Shown: piece by piece, positions 8,620 to 17,323 of the stretch
Layout of the letters: every line of letters starts with the position of its first letter
Numbering within the stretch: the first letter of the stretch is position 1
From: Mycobacterium sp. ENV421
GTDB taxonomy: Bacteria > Actinomycetota > Actinomycetes > Mycobacteriales > Mycobacteriaceae
Direction: 5' to 3'
NCBI RefSeq assembly: GCF_002887815.1
Contig: NZ_PDHO01000005.1
Span: forward strand, 124,001 to 188,000
Length of the DNA: 64,000 nt
Notes under the pieces: generated by a model
Told to the model about the DNA's origin: nothing
Seen by the model: the letters and a program-made list of their open reading frames with translations, nothing else
The model's database searches: none
Program-made: the position numbers and the translations under genes

Positions 8620-9852
8620 GTGGCACTTGTCCTGGCATTCGGTGTGGTGCTGCTGATCAGTGTCTCGCTATCCGGTGTGGCGGCCAGGACTGTGCTGTCC
8701 ACGGCGTTGATGTTCCTGGTGGCGGGAGCGTTGATCGGACCGGGTGGATTCGACATCGTCGACCTGGGCCCCGGGCATGGCATGGTCGCCGCTCTGGCGG
8801 ACATCGCCTTGTTCACCGTCCTGTTCACCGACGGTCAGCGCGCCAATATGCGTGCGCTGCGCGAGAATTGGCGGCTGTCGGGGCGAGCTCTCGGGCTGGG
8901 GATGCCGTTGACGATGGTGGGAATCGCCGTTCCGGCGCACTTTCTGGCCGGGCTGGACTGGCCAACCGCGTTTCTCCTCGGTGCGATTCTGTCGCCGACC
9001 GATCCGGTGTTCGCCGCCGCGCTGGTGGGTCGGTCCGACATTCCGCTGCGATTGCGGCGGCTGCTGAACGTGGAGTCGGGCCTCAACGATGGTCTGGCGC
9101 TGCCATTCGTGCTGATCTTCCTCGCCACCGCCAAACACGAGAGCTCGCACTGGACCGAGGTTCTCGAGGAGCTCGCGCTGGGCCTGGTCCTCGGCTTCGG
9201 TATCGCCGCGCTGGTGGCACTGGCCTGGCGCAGCAAGGTCCTCACCGCCGAGCCGCGACTGCAGCCGCTGGGGCCGGTCGCCATAGCGGTCGTCGTCTAC
9301 GCCGGCTGCCACCTGACCCACGCCAATCCCTATTTGGCCGCGTTCGCGGCAGGCTCGACTCTGGCGACGCTGGACCCGCTGACTGCCGAGCGGTTTGAAC
9401 CCTTCGGGGATCTGTTGGCCGAGCTCACGAAGTTCGCGGCGCTCTTGGTCTTCGGAGCGCTGATCACGCCGGAAAGGCTGTCGCACCTGGGTTGGCAGGG
9501 CTGGCTGCTGGCGGTGGTGGCGATTGTGGTGATTCGCCCGGTGTCACTGCTGGTTTCGCTGCTGCGCACGAAGATGCCGCGGCGCGAGCGGCTCACGGCG
9601 GCCTGGTTCGGCCCCAAAGGGTTCGCGTCGGTGGTGTACGGGCTGCTCGCTCTGCAGTCGGGCATCCCCGACAACCAGCTTGTCTTCGACCTCGTCGCGG
9701 TGACAATCGCGCTGTCGATCGTGCTGCATTCCTCCACCGACGTCCCGGTGGCCAAATTGCTTCGCGTCGAGCCGCCCGACAATCTGCCGGCCGGCCGGCC
9801 GGAGCCCGGTGAACCCTCCGCTGCCGACCGCAGAGCGCCGGAGTCCGCGTGA
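8620..9852 (+). CDS. NhaP-type cation:proton antiporter
   Basis: A 410-residue protein of about 12 membrane segments in the CPA1 (NhaP/KefB) family. The signature ILSPTDPVFAAALVG and the following NVESGLNDGLALPFVLIF (Asp pair region) are the ion-binding core. I chose the GTG at 8620 because GGAGA lies seven bases upstream; in-frame ATGs at 8437 and 8581 would add a hydrophilic N-terminus without ribosome sites. It should exchange Na+ or K+ for H+ at the cytoplasmic membrane. A CBS-domain gene and an ArsB/CitM-type transporter follow on the same strand within 40 bp each, suggesting one ion-transport operon. Confidence 0.88.
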   Translation: MALVLAFGVVLLISVSLSGVAARTVLSTALMFLVAGALIGPGGFDIVDLGPGHGMVAALADIALFTVLFTDGQRANMRALRENWRLSGRALGLGMPLTMVGIAVPAHFLAGLDWPTAFLLGAILSPTDPVFAAALVGRSDIPLRLRRLLNVESGLNDGLALPFVLIFLATAKHESSHWTEVLEELALGLVLGFGIAALVALAWRSKVLTAEPRLQPLGPVAIAVVVYAGCHLTHANPYLAAFAAGSTLATLDPLTAERFEPFGDLLAELTKFAALLVFGALITPERLSHLGWQGWLLAVVAIVVIRPVSLLVSLLRTKMPRRERLTAAWFGPKGFASVVYGLLALQSGIPDNQLVFDLVAVTIALSIVLHSSTDVPVAKLLRVEPPDNLPAGRPEPGEPSAADRRAPESA

Positions 9853-9891
9853 CTGGCGCACCGGCGGCGGCCGACGACGTACCGTTCTCTT

Positions 9892-10338
9892 GTGCGCGCA
9901 AAGCAGATCGCCGAACAATTTCCGGTCGTCGCATTGGATTCCGCTGCCCTGGACGCGGTGCGCTTGATGGCCGAACAGCGACTGCCGGGTTTGGTCGTCA
10001 CCGACGCGCAGGGCATCCCGCTGACGATCCTTCCGGCGTCGCAAGTCGTGCGCCTGCTGGTTCCGGCCTATATCCAGGACGATCCCTCGCTGGCTGGTGT
10101 ACTGGGCGAACAAGCGGCCGACCGGATCGCGGACAAACTGGGGGGGAAATCGGTTCAGCAGGTGCTGCCCAAGTCGGCTCCGCACATGCCGACGGTCGAC
10201 GCCGACGACACGATTGTGGAAGTCGCCGCGATCATGGCCCGGGATCACTCGCCGCTGGTGGCGGTGATGACCGGCAAGCAACTCGTCGGTGTCATCACCG
10301 CATCGCGACTGTTGGAAGTCGCGCTGGGGACCCACTGA
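9892..10338 (+). CDS. CBS-domain pair protein
   Basis: A 148-residue soluble protein made of two CBS motifs (residues about 5-65 and 85-145; end of the second VGVITASRLLEVAL). CBS pairs bind adenosyl ligands and usually gate a partner. The gene lies 39 bp after the antiporter and 23 bp before an ArsB/CitM-family transporter, so the likely partner is one of these. The start is GTG (9892). The ligand is unknown. Confidence 0.82.
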   Translation: MRAKQIAEQFPVVALDSAALDAVRLMAEQRLPGLVVTDAQGIPLTILPASQVVRLLVPAYIQDDPSLAGVLGEQAADRIADKLGGKSVQQVLPKSAPHMPTVDADDTIVEVAAIMARDHSPLVAVMTGKQLVGVITASRLLEVALGTH

Positions 10339-10361
10339 GCTCGACGGGCACTCGATAACCG

Positions 10362-11651
10362 ATGGCCGTCGTCGCCCTTGCCGTCTTCGCCGTGGCGTAT
10401 CTGCTGATCGCGACCGAGCGGATCAACAAAGTCAAAGCGGCTCTCGGGGGAGCCGCCGTTGTGGTGGCCATCGGGACCGTCGGTTCCGATGACATTTTCT
10501 ATTCACGTGAGACCGGGATCGACTGGGACGTCATCTTCCTGCTACTGGGCATGATGGTGATCGTCGGTGTCCTGCGGCAAACGGGTGTCTTCGAGTACAC
10601 CGCGATTTGGGCAGCCAAGCGGGCCAAGGGATCTCCGCTGCGGGTGATGATCCTGCTGGCCTTGATCACCGCCGCGGCGTCGGCCTTGCTCGACAACGTC
10701 ACCACTGTCCTGCTGATCGCGCCGGTGACGCTCCTGGTGTGTGACCGGTTGGCCATCAACCCCGTACCGTTCCTGCTCGCCGAAGTGTTCGCCTCCAACA
10801 TCGGCGGCACCGCGACTCTGATCGGCGACCCGCCGAACATCATCATCGGCAGCCGAGCGGGCTTGTCGTTCAACGACTTCCTGGTCCACGTGTCCCCGTT
10901 GGTGGTGATAGCGCTCGCCGTGTTCCTGGCGACACTGCCGATATTGTTCCGCGGTTCGTTTGCCGTCGAAGCCGACCGGGTCGCCGAGGTGATGTCGCTC
11001 GACGAGCGGGAGGCGATCCGGGATGTGCGCCTACTGGTCAAGTGCGGCGTGGTACTCGGCGCGGTCTTCGCCGCGTTCATCGGGCACTCGGTGATTCACG
11101 TCGAGCCGTCAGTGGTCGCACTGCTGGGGGCCGGCGTTCTGATCCTCATCTCCGGCGTCGAGCGCAGGCATTACCTGGGCAGCGTCGAGTGGGACACGCT
11201 GCTGTTCTTCGCGGGCCTGTTCATTCTCGTGGGTGCACTGGTGAAGACCGGGGTTATCGCACAGGTGGCCGAATTCGCCGGGACGGCAACGGGCGGCAAT
11301 CCGTTGTTGGCAGCGATGGCGATACTGCTGGTCTCGGCGCTGTTATCGGGCGTGATCGACAACATCCCGTACGTCGCCACAATGAGCCCGGTGGTCGCTG
11401 ATCTCGCCGCAACCGTCGCCAATCCCGTACACGGCCAAGCCCTGTGGTGGTCGCTGGCGATCGGAGCGGACTTCGGCGGCAACCTCACCGCCGTCGGCGC
11501 GAGTGCGAACGTCGTGATGCTGGGTATCGCAGCCCGGGAGGGATACCCCATCAGCTTCTGGGAGTTCACCCGCAAAGGCGCGATTGTGACCGCGTTGACG
11601 GTGGGGGTCGCGGTGCCCTACGTGTGGTTGCGCTACTTCGTGTTCGGCTGA
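10362..11651 (+). CDS. ArsB/NhaD/CitM-superfamily membrane transporter
   Basis: A 429-residue polytopic membrane protein (about 11 segments) of the ion transporter superfamily that includes ArsB, CitM and NhaD. Duplicate family signatures are visible: [19 protein letters not shown] with [18 protein letters not shown] in the first half, and [16 protein letters not shown] with [16 protein letters not shown] in the second. M. tuberculosis ArsA/ArsB1 (Rv2684/Rv2685) are of this type. Substrate could be Na+, arsenite or dicarboxylate; the sequence does not decide. It ends the three-gene group with the antiporter and CBS protein. Confidence 0.85.
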   Translation: MAVVALAVFAVAYLLIATERINKVKAALGGAAVVVAIGTVGSDDIFYSRETGIDWDVIFLLLGMMVIVGVLRQTGVFEYTAIWAAKRAKGSPLRVMILLALITAAASALLDNVTTVLLIAPVTLLVCDRLAINPVPFLLAEVFASNIGGTATLIGDPPNIIIGSRAGLSFNDFLVHVSPLVVIALAVFLATLPILFRGSFAVEADRVAEVMSLDEREAIRDVRLLVKCGVVLGAVFAAFIGHSVIHVEPSVVALLGAGVLILISGVERRHYLGSVEWDTLLFFAGLFILVGALVKTGVIAQVAEFAGTATGGNPLLAAMAILLVSALLSGVIDNIPYVATMSPVVADLAATVANPVHGQALWWSLAIGADFGGNLTAVGASANVVMLGIAAREGYPISFWEFTRKGAIVTALTVGVAVPYVWLRYFVFG

Positions 11652-11869
11652 CCGGGCCGATTCTGCCTTTTTCCTGGGAAACCATCCGCCCCGCGTTTGA
11701 TCGGTTTGGCCGCGGGTAATTCCGCCCCACCGTGGGACGGCGGGCGCGGAGCGACTCTCCCAGCAAGCTCAGTCCGTGCCGTCATGACCCCACGTTCCGC
11801 GTGCCCGCCGCACGGGCATAACGTCAGCCGGCAGTTCGGCAGGTGGCACCAAGCGCTGAGACACGCTGC

Positions 11870-13126
11870 TCAGCCGAAGACGACCGCGGCGCCCAGCGCC
11901 GCACCGAACACCACTGTCGGGGCGGCCATGCCTGCGACGAACCCCAACCCGAAGCGGCGCCCGCCCGCGGTGAAGGCGAGCACGACTTTCACCAGCAGGT
12001 TGGACCCGAGCGCGGCGGCGATCGCGACCAATGCGGTGTCGACGCTGATGTCGCCTTTGGCGGCCAGGCTTGCCGCCGCGACCGAACCGGCGTGTGCGTC
12101 GGCGAGCCCTGCTGCGAACGCGGCGAGCACCGCGCCCTGCGGCCCCAATACGTCTGCGCCCCAACGTCCGACGAGCAGGGCCACGGTCAGCACCGCGGCC
12201 AGGATGAGAGCGGGTCGCAGTGCGAACGGCCGGGCGGCCGGCGTGGACCCGGCCGCATCGCCGGGCGCCGGGGCCTGGCGGCGGTCCTGTGCGGCGCTCC
12301 GGTACACCGCCAGCGCCACGCCGACGAGGACGACGGCTCCCGCGACGGCGGGAAGCCACAGCCTGCGCAGCACGTCGATGTCGACCAGGCCGATCACCAG
12401 GAGAAGTTGGGCAAAGGTGGCGCCACTGGCCAGCAGGGCGCCCGCCAGCGGTGCGCGTAGGCCGGCATCGGTGCGGCTGGCCCGGCCCATGGACGCCGTG
12501 GTCGCGCTGGCCGACACGAAGCCGCCCGCCAAACCGGTGACGAGGAGCCCGCGTTGGGGACCCAGGGCGCGAACACCGATGTAGCCGAGCCAGCCGATGC
12601 CGGTCAGCAGCACGACCAGCAGCCACACCTTCGACGGGTTGAGAACCCCATAGGGCCCGATCTGTCGATCCGGCAGCAGGGGCAGGATCACGAAGGCGAC
12701 CACGAAGAACTTGATGGCGTCCTCGAGTTCGATCTCGCTGACGATTTCCCGGGCGAACCGATGGATCCGGGTTTTCGACACCAGCAGCAGCGTCACGATC
12801 ACCGCGAGCGCCACGGACACCGCGGGACGGGTGTAGGCCAGGGCGCCGAGCAGGTAGGCCACAACAGCGGCTATCTCGGTGGTGGTTCCGGGATCGTCCT
12901 GGCTGGTACGGAGATAGGCAAGAGTGAAAAGCGCTGCAACGCAGACCATCCCGGCGACGACTGCCCATGTGTTGAAGCTGGCCGCGACCGCGCCGGCCAG
13001 CGACAGCAGCGCGAACGAGCGCGAACCGGCGGGCAGCCGGCGGCTGTGGCTACGTTCACGCTCGAAACCGAGCAGCAATCCGATGGCCAACGCCACCAGA
13101 AACGGCTCCAGTTGCTGCACGTTCAC
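11870..13126 (-). CDS. MgtC/SapB-family DUF4010 membrane protein
   Basis: A 418-residue integral membrane protein. The N-terminal segment PFLVALAIGLLLGFERERS is the MgtC/SapB signature (conserved Arg/Glu after the first helix), and the C-terminal half is the DUF4010 domain (FVSASATTASMGRAS). I chose the GTG at 13126, preceded by a G-rich stretch; a longer start at 13159 adds 11 unlikely residues. Family members have been linked to Mg2+ homeostasis but transport is unproven. The gene stands alone; 218 bp of apparently empty sequence separates it from the convergent transporter gene. Confidence 0.82.
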   Translation of the reverse strand: MNVQQLEPFLVALAIGLLLGFERERSHSRRLPAGSRSFALLSLAGAVAASFNTWAVVAGMVCVAALFTLAYLRTSQDDPGTTTEIAAVVAYLLGALAYTRPAVSVALAVIVTLLLVSKTRIHRFAREIVSEIELEDAIKFFVVAFVILPLLPDRQIGPYGVLNPSKVWLLVVLLTGIGWLGYIGVRALGPQRGLLVTGLAGGFVSASATTASMGRASRTDAGLRAPLAGALLASGATFAQLLLVIGLVDIDVLRRLWLPAVAGAVVLVGVALAVYRSAAQDRRQAPAPGDAAGSTPAARPFALRPALILAAVLTVALLVGRWGADVLGPQGAVLAAFAAGLADAHAGSVAAASLAAKGDISVDTALVAIAAALGSNLLVKVVLAFTAGGRRFGLGFVAGMAAPTVVFGAALGAAVVFG

Positions 13127-13219
13127 AGCGAAGCCCCCCGCAACACCGTCACCGGGCAATCCTATGGCGAGGTCGTGCGGCCCGGTAGGCAGAGTGTTCG
13201 CGTGGCGCGGGCCGCGCCG

Positions 13220-13507
13220 TCACTGTCCCGGAGCCGGGCGGGATGCTTCGGCGGCGGCCATGGGTTCGGTGCCCTGGATACTTGTCTGCTGCTCGTGGCG
13301 TTTCGCGCCCCACCCCGCGTACCCCAGTGCCACGGCCAGCGCGGTGTATATCGCCGCTTCTGACCACATGAAGCCGACGCCCCAGCGCCGGCCGAGGAAG
13401 ACAGGTTCGTTGATGATTCCGCGGGATGTCGCCACCGCATATGCGGCATGGGCGTAGCCCAGGGCGGCGAACGATCCCGAAAAGAACTTGCACGCTTCGC
13501 GATTCAT
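13220..13507 (-). CDS. Small two-helix membrane protein, 95 aa
   Basis: The start ATG overlaps the stop of the upstream SRPBCC gene by four bases (13504-13507), and that gene overlaps the P1B ATPase gene in the same way, so this is the third gene of an operon. Two hydrophobic segments are seen (about residues 8-28 and 47-65), with a charged C-terminus. No family is recognised. A role with the metal ATPase is inferred only from coupling. Confidence 0.72.
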   Translation of the reverse strand: MNREACKFFSGSFAALGYAHAAYAVATSRGIINEPVFLGRRWGVGFMWSEAAIYTALAVALGYAGWGAKRHEQQTSIQGTEPMAAAEASRPAPGQ

Positions 13508-14091
13508 GGTGGGCTCCTATCCTCGAGCGGTATTACGTGTGCGGCCGGGTGCAGCCGTTCACCTATCAACGGGAATTCGGTGTGCACGTGCCGGTCCATC
13601 GCCCTGATGAAGTCCGCCGAGAAGTACATCCGTAGAAGCGGGTCCAACAGGCGTCCCGGACCCGTCCATCCGGCCGTAATCGTGTGGCGAACATCCACGC
13701 TGCCGGCGCGGTCGGTGACCTCGATCGTCAGCCAAGCCGGCAGCCGGACGCCTTTCTTCATCTGCCACACGATCTTTCGGCCGGGTTCGGCCTCGACGAC
13801 CACCGCCGTCATCCGGAGGCGATGCTTACCGATGAACTCGTCCATGAACGCCTCATCGCCTACGTGGCCGGATCTTCCCGCGCCGACGGGGTGCAGGTGA
13901 CGATGCACGCCAGGCCACCACTTCTGGTACGCCGCATCGGTCCAGTCGGACAGGAATCCGGTGACCTCGGCTGCGGTCAACCCCGGAACCGTTACATCGG
14001 ATCGGATCGTCAGCACCGTGGGACCTCCCGCAATATCACGTTCCATCAACGCTATTGCCGCTGAGGTGACGACATGAGAGTCGAATGTCAT
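13504..14091 (-). CDS. SRPBCC (START-like) family protein, 195 aa
   Basis: A soluble alpha/beta protein with the helix-grip pattern of the SRPBCC/polyketide cyclase superfamily: an N-terminal strand VPGLTAAEVTGFLSDW, the WWPGVHRHLHPV segment, and a long C-terminal helix (MYFSADFIRAMDRHVHTEF). Such proteins bind hydrophobic ligands. Its ATG overlaps the stop of the P1B ATPase gene by four bases. The ligand is unknown; the many His residues (HRHLHP) could relate to metal, which is speculation. Confidence 0.72.
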   Translation of the reverse strand: MTFDSHVVTSAAIALMERDIAGGPTVLTIRSDVTVPGLTAAEVTGFLSDWTDAAYQKWWPGVHRHLHPVGAGRSGHVGDEAFMDEFIGKHRLRMTAVVVEAEPGRKIVWQMKKGVRLPAWLTIEVTDRAGSVDVRHTITAGWTGPGRLLDPLLRMYFSADFIRAMDRHVHTEFPLIGERLHPAAHVIPLEDRSPP

Positions 14092-16460
14092 CGGGTTGGT
14101 GGTATCTGGTCCGCTGTCCTCTCCGCCCCGGGGTCCTCAGCGTCGGTGAGGGTGAAATAGTTCTCTTCCTCCTGCAGGAAGTGCAGACGCAGCAACGCGT
14201 GCAGCCCGTAGAGGCAGGCACGAAGGTCGTCGAGCTGGTCGAACTGGACGGCTCCGGCGTTTCGGGCCAGTTCGAGATGGTTACCGATCCGATCGGTCAG
14301 GCGATGGATCTCGGCATGTGTCCTGCTCATGGTGGCGGTCGCTTCGGTGCTGCCCAGGGGTCCGGCCAGTGCCGGGTAGAGGTCGTTCTGTTCGGCATCT
14401 TCGTGGGGCAGCAACTGGTCGGTGAGGAACCGGTAGGCACGGTCGAGCGCGTCGATGGCCGGGCCGTCGCGCTGGCTGTCGAGTTGGGAGGCGGCATCGC
14501 GAAGCTGGGAGAGCGCGTCTCGCAGGACGTCGTGTTCGGCGGCGAATCGGAGCAGAAGGGCTTCGGTCTCGTGAGGCAATGCAACCCCGACCGCGGGGTT
14601 ACCGCGAAGCGCGCGTAACGCATTCAGGATCACGGCGACGTCGATGGCCTCCTGCAGGAGCGCGCCTGCCGCGGGTGGCAGCCACCCGAACGCGGCGACG
14701 CCCATTGCCAGCAACGACAAGGTCATTCCGACGACCGCGCTCTGCACCGCGATGTGGCGCGACCAGCGGGCGATATCCATCGCGTCGGCCAGACGGTCCA
14801 GACGATCCGTGGTCAACACGATATCGGCGGCTTCCGATGACGCGGTGGCGCCGCGTGCGCCTATCGCTACACCGACTGTGGCCGCCGCCAGGGCGGGGGC
14901 GTCGTTGACGCCGTCGCCCACCATGACCGTCACCGCCTTCTCCCGTTCGGCGCGTACGGCGGCCACCTTGTCCGCGGGGCTTTGATCCGCGTACACCTCG
15001 TCCAACCCGAGGACGGTGCCCACCTCGCGCGCGGGCGCGGCCCGGTCGCCGGTCAGCATGACCAGCCGGGTGAAACCCGCCGCGCGTAGCCGGCGCATGG
15101 TTCGGGGTGCGCTGCGGCGCAGCGGATCTCGAAGCAAGACTGCGCCGATCACATCGTCGTCGACACCGACCCACGCAATAGCGGCGGTATCGAGGCTCGC
15201 GCGGTTGACCGCCGCGCGCGCCCACCCCGCTTCCGGAACGGCGGTGGCGAGTTTGCCCACGGATATCTGCGCGCCATCGACGGTGGCGGCGACACCCCGC
15301 CCCGGTTGCTCGATCATGTTGACAGGCAATGACAACGGTATTTCCTGCGCGAGCGCTTCGGTGACGATCGCCTCGGCCAGCACATGGGGGGACATCTGAT
15401 CGACGGACGCGGCCAGGCGCAGAACCTCCCTGCGGTCGTAGCCGGGCGCGGGCAGGACATCGACCACGACAGGGCGGCCGGCGGTGAGCGTGCCGGTCTT
15501 GTCCATCACCAATGTTTGTGCATGCCCGAGATTTTCGAGCGCGCCGCCGCTGCGGACGACGACACCATGGCGAGATGCGCGCGACAATCCGGACACGATC
15601 GCCACGGGCGCGGCCAGCAGCAGTGGGCACGGGGTCGCCACCACCAGCACCGCCACCGCGCGGACCCATGAGCCGCTGGCCAGCCCCGCGGCGGCCGCTA
15701 CCGCCAGCGCCACCGGCAGAAAAGCAGCCGCGTAGCGGTCAGCGAGGCGAACGATAGGTGCACTTTCGGAGCCTGCCTGCTCGGCCAATCGCACAATGCC
15801 GGCGTAGGTGCTGTTGGCGGCGGTGGCCGTCGCGCGGATGTCGAAGGCAGTGGCGGCATTCACCACACCGCTGCGGACCGGCTCACCGATGGCACGTTCG
15901 ACCTGCAAGGGCTCACCGGTCAGGACCGATTCGTCGAGAATCGCCTCGGCGCCCTCGATCCGGCCATCCACCGGCACCACCTCGCCGGGACCGACCACCA
16001 GCACGTCACCGACCGCGACGTCCACCAGCGGGACGACCGTGATTGCGTCGCCGGTCTTGCGTCGTGCAAAACGCGGCGCGTGCTCGAGCAGGGCCCGCAG
16101 ATCCTTCGATGCTCGGCGCTGCGCGGCGGCATCCAGAAAGCGGCCCGTGGACAGCATCACCGCGATCAAGGCGCCGGCCACATACTCGCCCACCCACAGC
16201 GTGCCGACCAGGGAGAGCACGGCCAGCAGATCAACACCGGCACGGCCCCGGTACAGCGAAAGGACAACCCAGACCAGGGCGGGCACCACTGCGGACAGTG
16301 TTCCCGCGACCCAGATGCCGTCGGCGATCCCGCGCATGCCGATCAGCCAGGCGAGGCCGCCCAGCAGCAGAGCCGTCACCGTGACCGCCAACAGAACCGG
16401 CTCGACCAGCGGCCGGATCCGCAGCCACAACGGCCGCTCGGCGCGCGCGGTGTCACTCAC
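14088..16460 (-). CDS. P1B-5-type metal-transporting ATPase with C-terminal hemerythrin domain
   Basis: A 790-residue P-type ATPase. Seen motifs: actuator LTGEP (180-184), intramembrane TPC (276-278), phosphorylation site DKTGTLT (Asp320), hinge VGDGVNDAPA (515-524). After the last membrane helices comes a hemerythrin/HHE domain (about 655-770) with the iron-ligand pattern His686/Glu690, His715, His754, His760 and Glu764. TPC in the metal-binding helix plus a C-terminal hemerythrin defines the P1B-5 group, known from Acidothermus cellulolyticus and from the Ni/Fe exporter Nia of Sinorhizobium meliloti. No N-terminal metal-binding domain is present. I chose GTG 16460; a start at 16652 would add a Ser/Arg-rich non-membrane tail. 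Likely substrate Fe2+, Ni2+ or Co2+. Confidence 0.9.
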   Translation of the reverse strand: MSDTARAERPLWLRIRPLVEPVLLAVTVTALLLGGLAWLIGMRGIADGIWVAGTLSAVVPALVWVVLSLYRGRAGVDLLAVLSLVGTLWVGEYVAGALIAVMLSTGRFLDAAAQRRASKDLRALLEHAPRFARRKTGDAITVVPLVDVAVGDVLVVGPGEVVPVDGRIEGAEAILDESVLTGEPLQVERAIGEPVRSGVVNAATAFDIRATATAANSTYAGIVRLAEQAGSESAPIVRLADRYAAAFLPVALAVAAAAGLASGSWVRAVAVLVVATPCPLLLAAPVAIVSGLSRASRHGVVVRSGGALENLGHAQTLVMDKTGTLTAGRPVVVDVLPAPGYDRREVLRLAASVDQMSPHVLAEAIVTEALAQEIPLSLPVNMIEQPGRGVAATVDGAQISVGKLATAVPEAGWARAAVNRASLDTAAIAWVGVDDDVIGAVLLRDPLRRSAPRTMRRLRAAGFTRLVMLTGDRAAPAREVGTVLGLDEVYADQSPADKVAAVRAEREKAVTVMVGDGVNDAPALAAATVGVAIGARGATASSEAADIVLTTDRLDRLADAMDIARWSRHIAVQSAVVGMTLSLLAMGVAAFGWLPPAAGALLQEAIDVAVILNALRALRGNPAVGVALPHETEALLLRFAAEHDVLRDALSQLRDAASQLDSQRDGPAIDALDRAYRFLTDQLLPHEDAEQNDLYPALAGPLGSTEATATMSRTHAEIHRLTDRIGNHLELARNAGAVQFDQLDDLRACLYGLHALLRLHFLQEEENYFTLTDAEDPGAERTADQIPPTR

Positions 16461-16642
16461 GGCCCGGCCCCGGCACGTTCGCGAGCGGGCACGGCAGTTC
16501 GGATCACTTGCCCTCCTCGAGCCTCTTGCCGTCATCCTCATGACGGCCGGACCGTGCGTTAAGAGGACAAGGTCACCATCTTTGAGCGCTAAAGAACTTG
16601 TGTTCGGCGGCGACGAGTCGTGTTGCGTGGCAGGCTCGCTGA

Positions 16643-17323
16643 GTGCCCACACCGAGCGTCGCCCCCGCGGTTCTGGTCGTCGAGGACGATCACGCGCTCA
16701 GTGCGATGCTGGCGGGGCTGCTGACCGAGGAGGGGTATCGCGTCGACACCGCATACGACGGACAGCAGGGGTTGCATCGCGGGCTGACGGGGGATTACGA
16801 CGCTTTGATCGTGGACCGTGGACTGCCGGTGATGGACGGCGCGGACCTGATCGCGCTTCTCCGGTCGAAGGGGATTGCCACACCTGCGCTGATCTTGACG
16901 GCGCGCGGAGCGGTGGACGATCGGGTGGAGGGCCTCGATGCGGGCGCGCAGGACTACCTGGTGAAGCCCTTCGAGGTCCCCGAGCTGCTGGCCCGGGTGC
17001 GCGCGCTGCTGCGGCGAATCGACAACTCCGCCACCGTCGTCGCCGCAGGCGGCCTGCGGCTGGACCGGGTGACCCGCCGGGTGTCGGGGGCCGCCACGGA
17101 CGGCCGGGATGTCGAGTTGTCCGAACGGGAAGCCTCCCTGCTGGCGACGCTGATGTCCGCACCCAAACGGGTGTACAGCCGGGCGCAGTTGCTCGACTTG
17201 GTGTTCGAAGGCGCCGAGTCCGGCGGGGCGGTGGATCTCTACGTGCACTATCTGCGGCGCAAGCTCGGCAAGCAGGTGATCCGCACGGTCCACGGCGCCG
17301 GCTACCGATTCGGGTACGAATGA
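16643..17323 (+). CDS. OmpR/PhoB-family response regulator
   Basis: A 226-residue regulator: receiver domain (phospho-acceptor Asp58 in LIVDRGLPVMDG, Lys in YLVKPFE) and a C-terminal winged helix ending in VHGAGYRFGYE. It starts at GTG 16643 and its stop overlaps the start of the kinase gene (ATGA at 17320-17323). It is divergent from the P1B-5 ATPase operon across a 180-bp intergenic region, so it may control that operon; this is inferred from position. Confidence 0.92.
   Translation: MPTPSVAPAVLVVEDDHALSAMLAGLLTEEGYRVDTAYDGQQGLHRGLTGDYDALIVDRGLPVMDGADLIALLRSKGIATPALILTARGAVDDRVEGLDAGAQDYLVKPFEVPELLARVRALLRRIDNSATVVAAGGLRLDRVTRRVSGAATDGRDVELSEREASLLATLMSAPKRVYSRAQLLDLVFEGAESGGAVDLYVHYLRRKLGKQVIRTVHGAGYRFGYE

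Noticed and set aside
16563..16580. Possible DosR box upstream of the P1B-5 ATPase operon
   Set aside because: Minus-strand GTGACCTTGTCCTC keeps only about seven of ten informative positions and has no partner at 21 bp; too weak to list.
16461..16652. N-terminal extension of the P1B-5 ATPase to 16652
   Set aside because: The extension is Ser/Arg-rich with no metal-binding motif and would overlap the divergent response regulator start; GTG 16460 is preferred.
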